Of a stretch of 23,841 bases of DNA, positions 1 through 6,201 are shown piece by piece. Source of the DNA: an uncultured bacterium (GTDB taxonomy: Bacteria; Bacillota; Clostridia; Oscillospirales; Ruminococcaceae); assembly GCA_905214265.1 (NCBI GenBank), contig CAJMLQ010000036.1, positions 1 through 23,841 on the forward strand, in the 5' to 3' direction. Numbering within the stretch: the stretch's first letter is position 1; each line of letters begins with the position of its first letter. A program made the position numbers and the translations under genes. The notes beneath the pieces are model-generated. The model was not told the DNA's origin, did not search any database, and was given only the letters and a program-made list of their open reading frames with translations.

Positions 1-754
1 GCTCCACTGCCCGTTCCAGGACAGGGTACCAGATGAGAATGTCGCCGTTGAGAGCCCAGTCGTCATAGTCCGGGGCGCGGCCGTCGTGGGGTTTTCCGTC
101 AGAGAGGGCTCCGCCGATGCCCATGACGAAGATGGTGCCGAACTCTTTGGCGGCGGCGTTTTCCCGTTCCTTGGGGGAGAGGCCGGGGTAGCGATCCAGC
201 AGCTCCTGGGCGGTGAGGAAAGTGACCTGCTCTTTGATGAAAGGTTCGATCTCAGGGTTGGCCAGGTGGAGGGCCTCTTCGGTCTCCTTCAGGGCCCGCA
301 TGATCCGGCGGACGGTGTGGCGGAGGGTTTCCGGAGTGCGGGTCTCCCGGGTGATGATTTTTTCCCAGTCCCACTGGTCCACGTAGACCGAGTGGAGGTT
401 ATCCAGCTCCTCGTCCCGGCGGATGGCGTTCATGTCGGTATAGAGGCCGGTGTTGGGGCCGAAGCCGTAGCGCTTCAGGGCCAGGCGTTTCCACTTCGCC
501 AGAGAGTGGACGATTTCGACCTCCTCGCCGATATCAGAGATATCGAAGGAAACGGGGCGCTCGACGCCGTTCAGGTCATCGTTGATGCCGCTATGCTTCC
601 GGACGAACAGCGGGGCGGAGACGCGGGTCAGGTGGAGCTTCAGGGCGAGCTCGCGTTCGAAGGTATCCTTGACCAGCTTGATGGCAATTTCGGTTTGCAG
701 GATATCCAGAGCCGGGCGGTAGTCCGCGGGGAGCTGGAGTTTCGATAATGACAT
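1..754 (-). CDS. asnA: Aspartate--ammonia ligase AsnA (5' part, cut by window edge)
   Basis: Ammonia-dependent asparagine synthetase: aspartate + NH3 + ATP gives asparagine + AMP + PPi in the cytoplasm. The 251 residues visible match AsnA along their length (from memory of E. coli AsnA, 330 aa). The conserved blocks are IVHSLAKWKR (81-90), HSVYVDQWDWE (121-131), GIGGALSDGKPHDGRAPDYDDW in two pieces (212-220 and 221-233) and LNGDILIWYPVLE (235-247). These form the class-II aminoacyl-tRNA-synthetase-like active site. About 80 C-terminal residues lie beyond base 1. The ATG at 754-752 is preceded by an AGGAGGA ribosome binding site and by a good promoter at 793-821. It differs from the glutamine-dependent AsnB type. 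The family assignment is very secure. Confidence 0.97.
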   Translation of the reverse strand, partial: MSLSKLQLPADYRPALDILQTEIAIKLVKDTFERELALKLHLTRVSAPLFVRKHSGINDDLNGVERPVSFDISDIGEEVEIVHSLAKWKRLALKRYGFGPNTGLYTDMNAIRRDEELDNLHSVYVDQWDWEKIITRETRTPETLRHTVRRIMRALKETEEALHLANPEIEPFIKEQVTFLTAQELLDRYPGLSPKERENAAAKEFGTIFVMGIGGALSDGKPHDGRAPDYDDWALNGDILIWYPVLERAVE

Positions 755-792
755 ATGGTGTCCTCCTCTTTACGACATAAAAATCCTATCTA

Positions 793-821
793 AGCATAGC
801 ATAAAAGCGGAAAAATGGCAA
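793..821 (-). promoter_or_regulatory. Promoter of asnA
   Basis: On the minus strand a TTGCCA -35 box (821-816) and a TATGCT -10 box (798-793) are separated by exactly 17 bp, about 40 bp upstream of the asnA start. The promoter lies just past the terminator of the upstream ribbon-helix-helix gene, so asnA is probably transcribed independently. Confidence 0.7.
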
Positions 822-834
822 TAAAAAGCCAAAA

Positions 835-860
835 GAAAAGGGAAGGCGGCTGCCTTCCCG
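835..860 (-). terminator. Rho-independent terminator after the ribbon-helix-helix gene
   Basis: Read on the minus strand, GGGAAGGC-AGCC-GCCTTCCC forms an 8-bp stem with a 4-nt loop and is followed by TTTTCTTTT. It starts a few bases after the TAA of the 62-aa gene, which places it as that gene's terminator. Confidence 0.85.
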
Positions 861-861
861 G

Positions 862-1050
862 TTATTCATCATCATTTTCGTCGAGGCTGATGAGGCCGTG
901 GTCCTGTTCAAATTTATGAACTTTCCGTTTGATATATTGTTCCAGGTCGCGGTTAGCGGAGCGGCCTTCGTAGTCGACGACGTAGCGGAATTTCTGGAAG
1001 AGCTCGCGGTCGATGCGCAGGGTGAACTGCTGCATATCAGAACTTTTCAC
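862..1050 (-). CDS. Small ribbon-helix-helix (Arc-like) DNA-binding protein
   Basis: A 62-aa protein with the Arc/MetJ-type pattern: a short strand QQFTLRIDRELFQKF, a helix YVVDYEGRSANRDLEQYIKRKVHKFE with the family-typical RSANRDLE turn, and an acidic tail (DENDDE). Such proteins bind DNA as dimers through the N-terminal strand and are often autoregulators or antitoxins. I chose the GTG at 1050-1048 because AAGGAGGG lies 7 bases upstream; an ATG at 1071 is in frame but its codons overlap that ribosome binding site. No toxin gene lies downstream on this strand; a terminator and then asnA follow. The divergent neighbour at 1136 shares its upstream region, so this protein could regulate it. The fold is well supported; the target is unknown. 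Confidence 0.85.
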   Translation of the reverse strand: MKSSDMQQFTLRIDRELFQKFRYVVDYEGRSANRDLEQYIKRKVHKFEQDHGLISLDENDDE

Positions 1051-1097
1051 CTTTAGACCCTCCTTCATCACTTTTGTTATTATTATGGCACAAAGTA

Positions 1098-1126
1098 TTG
1101 AAAAAGAATCGAAATAAGACTATAAT
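1098..1126 (+). promoter_or_regulatory. Strong sigma-A promoter of the 52-aa gene
   Basis: TTGAAA (1098-1103) and TATAAT (1121-1126) have a 17-bp spacer, close to consensus. The predicted transcription start is about 1132-1134, only 2-4 bases before the first in-frame ATG at 1136. Confidence 0.8.
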
Positions 1127-1135
1127 AATTTCATA

Positions 1136-1294
1136 ATGATGCCATTTGAGGTGATGAAAATAAACGAGAAAGAGGCGTACTACCGGGCTTTTAACCGTAT
1201 CAGTGAAATCATCGAGGAATTGCAGAAGCTGCAGGAGGAAATGGAAGAACTGGTGATCGGCGCTCCCGATGAATCCGAAGTGGATCCGCAGTAA
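1136..1294 (+). CDS. 52-aa helical (coiled-coil-like) protein of unknown function
   Basis: A short open frame directly behind a near-consensus promoter. The product is charged and helical: a central segment ISEIIEELQKLQEEMEELVI has heptad-like hydrophobic spacing, followed by an acidic tail ending SEVDPQ. I do not recognise a family. The start is uncertain. Two ATGs at 1136 and 1139 lie almost at the predicted transcription start, implying leaderless translation. A third ATG at 1154 overlaps a GAGGTGAT sequence that resembles a ribosome binding site but is too close to serve it. The gene is divergent from the ribbon-helix-helix gene at 1050, with about 85 bp between them. Coding is supported by the promoter and by sensible amino-acid composition, but comparative data would be needed to be certain. 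Confidence 0.6.
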   Translation: MMPFEVMKINEKEAYYRAFNRISEIIEELQKLQEEMEELVIGAPDESEVDPQ

Positions 1295-1316
1295 CAATCG
1301 GGTTTTCGGTCAAGCC

Positions 1317-1340
1317 TTTTTTAAAAGGCTTGCAGGGGTG
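1317..1340. repeat. Short palindrome after the 52-aa gene
   Basis: AAGCCTTTT-TT-AAAAGGCTT is a 9-bp perfect inverted repeat. No T-tract follows it on the plus strand, so it is not a standard terminator. The following text, GCAGGGGTGTGGGGGCGGAGCCC, read in two parts as GCAGGGGTGTGG and GGGCGGAGCCC, resembles an intergenic repeat I associate with Oscillospiraceae genomes; that association is from memory. Confidence 0.5.
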
Positions 1341-1394
1341 TGGGGGCGGAGCCCTCACAGCTCTGCCGCCGCAGCGGCTTTTACGCCGTAGGCA

Positions 1395-1544
1395 TGGGCG
1401 TCCGCAGACGCCCCGCGGATGTTACCGCGGCGGCATTTCGCCAGAAATGTCGCGATAACGGATTTTTTTGATTCCGCAGCACGAAACACCGCGGCAGCGA
1501 GTCGAAGCGTTTTACACGTTTCTCCTCACTGCCGCGGTGTTTTA
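1395..1544. repeat. Run of three strong hairpins in a gene-free region
   Basis: Three stem-loops lie in tandem. GGGCGTC-CGCA-GACGCCC is at about 1395-1412. GCGGCATTTC-GCCA-GAAATGTCGC is at 1430-1453, with one wobble pair. AAACACCGCGGCAG (1484-1497) pairs perfectly with CTGCCGCGGTGTTT (1529-1542) across a 31-nt loop and is followed by a few T residues. No convincing gene covers them. They may be a composite of REP-like repeats or a structured RNA. Confidence 0.55.
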
Positions 1545-1566
1545 TGCCGTTTCACCTGGCCGTTCT

Positions 1567-1852
1567 CCGCCCTATGCGGGTTCGTGCGTTCTATGAATAC
1601 CGATACGTCCATTCCCTGCACCCTCTCTTTTTCCGCGTGGAAAAAGAGAGGGGAGAAAAAGACGCCTGAGGGGCTCACCCCCCTCAGGACTCCCCTGAAG
1701 CCGCGTCCCGCGTTTTTTCCTTGCCGCTCCGTGCTTCCTCGCGGATATCGGCGGCCGCCGCCTGAAATTGGCTCCACCACAGGCCATCTGCGTCCGCTTT
1801 TGGGACACGTGTCTTGGTGGGATGGATTTTGGAGAGACACGGCGGCCTTACG
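1567..1852 (+). repeat. Dispersed repeat element, copy 1
   Basis: This copy aligns by eye with the complement of 5922-6153. Shared landmarks in order are CCGCC(C)TATGCGG (1567-1579), CCCTGCACCC (1614-1623), a 14-bp perfect hairpin with loop GCGT at 1621-1652, GAGAAAAAG after it, an ATTGG...GGCCAT...GCTTTT block (about 1767-1801), and TTTTGGAG...CGGCGGCCTTACG (1827-1852). The middle of copy 1 is about 50 bp longer. An open frame across it is probably fortuitous. No transposase gene is present. The element may be a non-autonomous mobile or REP-like unit. Confidence 0.7.
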
Positions 1853-1887
1853 ATCTTTTTTGGAGGAGAAAAGCGGCTTTTTGAGGG

Positions 1888-3852
1888 TTAATACTGAATA
1901 ACGACCATTTGATGGATTTCTAGCTTCGGGATGGTGTAGGAAATGATTCCGTTTTCGTAGGTATAGGGCAGAGGGTCTTTACTGGGGGCCAAGTAGACTT
2001 CTTTCGGGGCTTTTGATGACTTTATGGAGGCGTGAATGTTATACAGAGGGATGGTGTCCTGGATGACCTCTGTTTTTTGGCCGCGGTTCGTGGTATAGGC
2101 GAAGAGCAGGTGGTGAATTAGGCGGTTTTCTGCTTCCTGCTTCATCAAGGTGGTTACACCGCGGTCTGGCAGGTCGGTGGTCAAGGTCTTTTCTTTGTCC
2201 AACAAAGCGTCGATGGCGTAGCAGAGCAGTTCCTTTATGTGGAAGGAACCCATTTCCGCGTACTCACTGAACAGCTTCCAGTTCAGGTAGGCGGTATTTT
2301 TGGTGAGGACTGCGGCGGGTGCGGAGGTATCGGGATTATTGGGAGTATGCTGGTGAGAGGAGAAGTGTTCAGGAGTGCGGTTGAAGTAGGAGTCCTGCTC
2401 TAGGGCAAAGCAGGTGGCGCTGCTTTCGGGCCGAATGCGGTAACCCTGCTGGTACATGACGTAGGCGGTTTCGCCGTTGACGGTTTCAAATTTGGGAATA
2501 TAATAGTTGGGCCGGAACGGGTTTTCGCCCAGAAATTCTGCGCCGAAGGGAAGGGCAAATTCGTCGGCGTTTACCTTCAAGCCGGAAACGCCGGTGGCCA
2601 GGATCTTACCACCTGCCGCCAGATAATCGCTGAGCCGCTCTGTCAGGGCTGCGTTCAGGCGAATCTCGTCGGGGAGGATCAGGAGCTTATATTTGGAGAA
2701 ATCGCTTTCCAAGTCCAGAATATCGTAGAGGTATTTTCCTTCCAGGAGGATGCGGTTGGCGCCGATATCGCTGTGGCAGTCCCGGCCGGCAAAGCCGTTG
2801 ACTGCTTCGGTGGAGAGGACGCCGATATCCGCGACACTTTCCACGTGATCACACCAGGGCTCCTTGGCCTCGATCTCCGCATAGGCTGCGCCGATGAGCC
2901 GGTAGGTTGAGAGGTTCATCTCGCCGTCAGGGTGGAGTTGGTCGCCGACGGAGCATTTTGCGCCGCAGGCGATGGAGAGGGCCGCTTCATACCGCAGGGC
3001 GTTGGGGTGTTTGAATCCGCCGAATTCCCCCCAGGTGGTATGGAATTTGCCAGTCATGCCCAGAAAATCCATTCCAAGGCCCCGGACGTAAGCTGCGGAC
3101 ATGGGAAAGTGGTCGTAGCCCCAGCCACCGGTGGGCAGGCTTTCCAGCTCAAGGTGAGTATCTCGGTGGGCAAGGTCCCGCCGGCCTCGGATGATGTTGC
3201 CCGCGTTGTGGAAAATAGCGGTGTCTGGGTTGTAACGGTGGACGGCTTGGGCCATGCGTTCGCAGTAACGGGCGTAGACCCGTTCGCCCTGCCGGCGGAG
3301 GTCGGCGGGATTTTCAGGGTCCTCGCCGCGCTCCAGCATCTCTTTGCGGCAGTTCGGGCAGTGGCAGACGCGAACGGCGGAGATGTCCAGGAAGATTTCG
3401 CAGGGATTATACAGGCGCATGACCTCCTCGACCTGGGCGGCCAGAAGATCCAGGTAGGGGGTGTTGTAGCACATCAAATGGTAGTGCGCCGCGCCCAGGT
3501 CTTCGGGGGTAGGGCCGCCGGGGGTGCTCCAGCAGAGCCAGTCCGGATGGGCGGCGACTTCCTTTTCGTCAAAACCGGCGGAAATGTAGACCGGGGCACG
3601 GACGCCGATTTCGGCGCAGGCTTCCAGCTGGGCCTTCAGCAGGTCAAAGGACAGGCCGGGGTGCATCCGATTGACGGCGGTAGGGTGGTAGGACCAGCCG
3701 TGATGGCATTTGGAAAAGACGGTAATCGAGTTGACGTGACCGGCTTTCAGAGCCTCCTGAAATTGCTCCTTGGAAAAACGAGAGCCGATGCCCTCAATGG
3801 CGCCGGAAGTGTGAAAATCCAGATGAATCTGGCGAAATGGCAGGCTGTTCAT
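1888..3852 (-). CDS. GHL6-type glycosidase-like protein with beta-galactosidase-trimerisation-like domain
   Basis: A 654-aa cytoplasmic protein without a signal peptide. Residues 1-330 look like a TIM barrel of the hypothetical glycosyl hydrolase 6 family (PF14871, recognised from NSITVFSKCHHGWSYHP at about 41-57, and HPGLSFDLLKAQLEA). A CHCPNC motif (163-168) follows the strand FLDIS, whose D156 is a candidate catalytic or binding residue. Residues 340-480 (ADIGVLSTEA, KYKLLILPDEIRLN, LAAGGKILATG) fit the Rossmann-like trimerisation domain found in GH42-type enzymes and their relatives. The C-terminus is beta-rich. The ATG at 3852 has an AGGAGG site. The gene is divergent from a Gfo/Idh/MocA/ThuA operon, which suggests intracellular processing of a glycoside or modified sugar. 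The substrate is unknown. Similar proteins are often labelled alpha-amylase-family or fucosidase-like without proof. Confidence 0.8.
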   Translation of the reverse strand: MNSLPFRQIHLDFHTSGAIEGIGSRFSKEQFQEALKAGHVNSITVFSKCHHGWSYHPTAVNRMHPGLSFDLLKAQLEACAEIGVRAPVYISAGFDEKEVAAHPDWLCWSTPGGPTPEDLGAAHYHLMCYNTPYLDLLAAQVEEVMRLYNPCEIFLDISAVRVCHCPNCRKEMLERGEDPENPADLRRQGERVYARYCERMAQAVHRYNPDTAIFHNAGNIIRGRRDLAHRDTHLELESLPTGGWGYDHFPMSAAYVRGLGMDFLGMTGKFHTTWGEFGGFKHPNALRYEAALSIACGAKCSVGDQLHPDGEMNLSTYRLIGAAYAEIEAKEPWCDHVESVADIGVLSTEAVNGFAGRDCHSDIGANRILLEGKYLYDILDLESDFSKYKLLILPDEIRLNAALTERLSDYLAAGGKILATGVSGLKVNADEFALPFGAEFLGENPFRPNYYIPKFETVNGETAYVMYQQGYRIRPESSATCFALEQDSYFNRTPEHFSSHQHTPNNPDTSAPAAVLTKNTAYLNWKLFSEYAEMGSFHIKELLCYAIDALLDKEKTLTTDLPDRGVTTLMKQEAENRLIHHLLFAYTTNRGQKTEVIQDTIPLYNIHASIKSSKAPKEVYLAPSKDPLPYTYENGIISYTIPKLEIHQMVVIQY

Positions 3853-3873
3853 GTTTGGTCCTCCTTACAAAGT

Positions 3874-3920
3874 AAAACGTTTTCGTTTTTTATTATAAAG
3901 GGGTTTCATCAAAAAGTACA
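3874..3920 (-). promoter_or_regulatory. Promoter and LacI-type operator of the GHL6 gene
   Basis: On the minus strand a TATAAT box lies at 3897-3892 with a weak TGTACT -35 box at 3920-3915 (17-bp spacer). Immediately downstream, over the expected start of transcription, is the palindrome AAAACGTTTT (3874-3883). A CG-centred AT-rich palindrome of this kind is typical of LacI-family operators and cre-like sites. This suggests sugar-responsive or catabolite repression. Confidence 0.55.
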
Positions 3921-4044
3921 TGGCGAAAATTCAGGTTGTTTGTGAGAAATTCGCACGATTCGGCGGATCGGGTAATTTTTATCTGGAAGGATCGCGCCTG
4001 ATTTGAAAAGAGCAAAATTTGTCTGATTTCCGTGCCTTTCTGGC

Positions 4045-4073
4045 GGGACTTTTTGGAATCCTTATGGTATAAT
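4045..4073 (+). promoter_or_regulatory. Promoter of the oxidoreductase/ThuA genes
   Basis: A TATAAT box at 4068-4073 is preceded by TG one base upstream (an extended -10 element, TGGTATAAT). The -35 region GGGACT at 4045-4050 is poor. The promoter is divergent from that of the GHL6 gene about 170 bp away. Confidence 0.6.
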
Positions 4074-4104
4074 ACAAACAAAATTGGCGATGGAGGGATT
4101 TGTG

Positions 4105-5160
4105 ATGAGTCATACGTGGGCGTTGATTGGATTTGGAGGCATGGGCGGCTGGCACTTCCAGAATATTCGGGACCGCCTTCCCGAACTGCGGACAAAGGGC
4201 GCATATGATATCCGGCCTGAGGCACTGGAAAAAGCGGCGGAAAAGGGGCTGATCGCTTACCGTTCGGCTGAGGAGCTGCTGGCGGATCCGGAGGTGGACC
4301 TGGTTACCATTGCAGTGCCCAACAACTTTCATAAGGATTATGCCATCCGCTGCCTGGAGGCGGGGAAAAATGTCATCTGCGAAAAGCCGGTTACCATGAA
4401 CGCTTCGGAACTGGAGGAGATCATCGCCGCCGCAGAGCGGGCAGGAAAGGTTTTTTCCATCCATCAGAACCGCCGGTGGGATCGGGACTACTGCATTATC
4501 AAGCAGATTTTGGCCGATGGCTCCATCGGAGAGCCTTACTTTATCGAGAGCCGCGTGCAGGGCTCCCGGGGTTCGATGTACGGCTGGCGCGGCCATAAGG
4601 TCAACGGCGGCGGCATGCTTTTTGATTGGGGTGTCCACCTGATCGACCAGATGCTGGATCTCATCGACAGCCCTGTGGTATCGGTATGTGCGCACCTGCA
4701 GAAGGTTTTCGGCAGCGAGGTCGACGACAATATCAAGGTGTTCCTGCGATTTGAAAGCGGCGTTTCCGCCACCTGTGAGATCTCTACCAACTGCTTTATC
4801 AACCTGCCGCGGTGGCACATGTCCTGCACCGATGGCACTGCCGTTGTAGAGGACTGGAGCTGCAAGGGGCGGATGGTCAAGCTGAACACCGATGCGGAGA
4901 TGGCCTGGGACGACGAAATCGTGTACACCGAGGCCGGTCCTACCCGGACGATGGCTCCACGGCCCAAGCAGACCACCACAGAGCTGCCTCTCCCTGCGGT
5001 CCAGTCCGACTGGGCGGATTATTACCGCAATATTCTGGCTGTGCTGGACGGGAAGGCGGAGCTCATCGTCAAGCCGGAGCAGGCGCTGCGGGTCATGAAG
5101 GTCATCGATCTGCTGTTTGAATCGGAAGCGCGGGGAACCGGGCTTGCCTGTAACATTTAA
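4105..5160 (+). CDS. Gfo/Idh/MocA family NAD(P)-dependent oxidoreductase
   Basis: A 351-aa cytoplasmic dehydrogenase of the glucose-fructose oxidoreductase/inositol dehydrogenase family. An N-terminal Rossmann fold has the dinucleotide loop GFGGMG (9-14). The hallmark CEKPV (92-96) carries the catalytic-site lysine K94. DWGVH at 174-178 supplies the D and H of the usual D-x3-H catalytic pair, so it looks fully active. The C-terminal half is the substrate-binding beta sheet. The ATG at 4105 was preferred to the one at 4084 because GGAGGG lies 7 bases upstream of it. The thuA-like gene follows after 18 bp. By family knowledge such enzymes oxidise a sugar or cyclitol hydroxyl, commonly at C3 or C2. 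The substrate here is not determinable from sequence. Confidence 0.92.
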   Translation: MSHTWALIGFGGMGGWHFQNIRDRLPELRTKGAYDIRPEALEKAAEKGLIAYRSAEELLADPEVDLVTIAVPNNFHKDYAIRCLEAGKNVICEKPVTMNASELEEIIAAAERAGKVFSIHQNRRWDRDYCIIKQILADGSIGEPYFIESRVQGSRGSMYGWRGHKVNGGGMLFDWGVHLIDQMLDLIDSPVVSVCAHLQKVFGSEVDDNIKVFLRFESGVSATCEISTNCFINLPRWHMSCTDGTAVVEDWSCKGRMVKLNTDAEMAWDDEIVYTEAGPTRTMAPRPKQTTTELPLPAVQSDWADYYRNILAVLDGKAELIVKPEQALRVMKVIDLLFESEARGTGLACNI

Positions 5161-5178
5161 CCAGGAGGAGGATGCTGT

Positions 5179-5901
5179 ATGAAAAAAGTGTGGATTTTCC
5201 AGGGCGGTTGGGACGGCCACGAGCCGAAGCTGACTAGCAAACGGTTTGCGGGACTATTGGAAAAGCACGGATATGCCTGTGAGATTTTTGATACTTTGGA
5301 CCCGCTGGGGGATCTGGATGCGCTGATGGAATTGGATCTGATCGTGGCTTGCTGGACCATGGGCGAGATTAACAACGATTATGTGAAAAATATCGCCAAA
5401 GCGGTGGGTGCGGGCGTCGGTCTTGCCGGCTGCCATGGCGGCATGTGCGATTCCTTCCGGCAGAATACGGAATGGCAATTCATCACCGGCGGTCAGTGGG
5501 TCTCCCATCCCGGCGGCGACGGCATCGACTACATGGTCAACATCCGTCACGGCTCCAGTCCCATCGTTGAGGGCCTGGAGGATTTTCCGGTCTGCAGCGA
5601 GCATTACTACCTTCATGTGGATCCCGCCATTGAGGTTCTTGCAACGACCCGGTTCCCGTTGGTATCGTATTATCACATCTCCAACAAGCCGGTGGACATG
5701 CCGGTGGCCTGGACAAAGTTCTGGGGAAACGGCCGGGTGTTCTACACCTCTCTGGGGCACCATGATGATGTTTTTGACAAATCCCCCAGCGCAGAAGTCC
5801 TCATGGAACGGGGAATGCTCTGGGCAGCAGAAGGCAAGCCATACGCCGCAGAGCACGGCCTGACCACCGAACGGTTTGAGAACAGCGCAAAAATGTATTA
5901 A
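5179..5901 (+). CDS. ThuA-like protein (class-I glutamine-amidotransferase-like fold)
   Basis: A 240-aa protein of the ThuA family. The features are an N-terminal strand VWIFQGGWDGHEP (4-16), GLAGCHGGM (81-89) at the position of the nucleophile elbow of GATase-like folds, and the C-terminal signature GRVFYTSLGHHDDVF, typical of ThuA-like proteins. In rhizobia ThuA acts together with the Gfo/Idh/MocA protein ThuB in forming or using 3-keto derivatives of trehalose and other disaccharides. The pairing with an oxidoreductase 18 bp upstream repeats that arrangement. A strong AGGAGGAGG site precedes the ATG. The biochemical reaction of this family is not well settled. The family call is strong, the role an inference from context. 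Confidence 0.88.
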   Translation: MKKVWIFQGGWDGHEPKLTSKRFAGLLEKHGYACEIFDTLDPLGDLDALMELDLIVACWTMGEINNDYVKNIAKAVGAGVGLAGCHGGMCDSFRQNTEWQFITGGQWVSHPGGDGIDYMVNIRHGSSPIVEGLEDFPVCSEHYYLHVDPAIEVLATTRFPLVSYYHISNKPVDMPVAWTKFWGNGRVFYTSLGHHDDVFDKSPSAEVLMERGMLWAAEGKPYAAEHGLTTERFENSAKMY

Positions 5902-5921
5902 AAGAGCATCAAATGGACCGG

Positions 5922-6153
5922 CGTAAGCCCGTCGCCTGCCTCCAAAGTCTGTCCATAGAAACCGAAGTGCCGGAAAGCAGTGTGCGTATGCCATAGAGGC
6001 TTCCACCGATTGCGGCGGGAGCGGTGAGACTGTGGGCAAGCATAATCCGGACCCCACCCCTTTTTCCTCCCCCTCTTTTTCTGCGTAGAAAAAGAGGGGG
6101 GTGCAGGGCAGAACGTCGGATATCCCAAAGTGCCCGGTACCGCATAGGCGGTA
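5922..6153 (-). repeat. Dispersed repeat element, copy 2 (inverted relative to copy 1)
   Basis: The complement of this stretch follows the same order of landmarks as 1567-1852: TACCGCCTATGCGGTA (6153-6138), CCCTGCACC, a 14-bp perfect hairpin (6069-6100), GAGGAAAAAG, AATCGG...GGCATACGC...GCTTT, and CTTTGGAGGCAGGCGACGGGCTTACG read in two parts up to 5922. The base pair closing the loop is T-A here and C-G in copy 1, a compensatory change. The element fills almost the entire 300-bp gap between thuA and the next oxidoreductase. Open frames on it are probably fortuitous. Confidence 0.7.
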
Positions 6154-6201
6154 AAAATCTTCCATCCCAAAAACATCCATAATGATTTAGGAGGTTTTAC
6201 C

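Noticed and set aside
1050..1294. Toxin-antitoxin module formed by the ribbon-helix-helix protein and the 52-aa protein
   Set aside because: The genes are divergent instead of co-transcribed, and the 52-aa protein does not resemble a known toxin. Kept only as a possible regulatory pair.
1037..1297. A minus-strand open frame covering the 52-aa gene region
   Set aside because: It overlaps the ribbon-helix-helix gene in another frame, lacks a ribosome binding site, and its composition (Phe, His and Leu runs) is that of an antisense shadow.
1419..1901. A 160-codon open frame on the plus strand across the hairpin region and repeat copy 1
   Set aside because: It has no ribosome binding site, its translation is rich in low-complexity Arg/Pro stretches, and it consists mostly of inverted-repeat sequence. 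A partly similar translation from the complement of copy 2 is explained by the DNA repeat itself.
6155..6183. Separate promoter for the second oxidoreductase (CATAAT at 6178-6183)
   Set aside because: No acceptable -35 box lies 16-18 bp upstream, and the box is too near the ribosome binding site.
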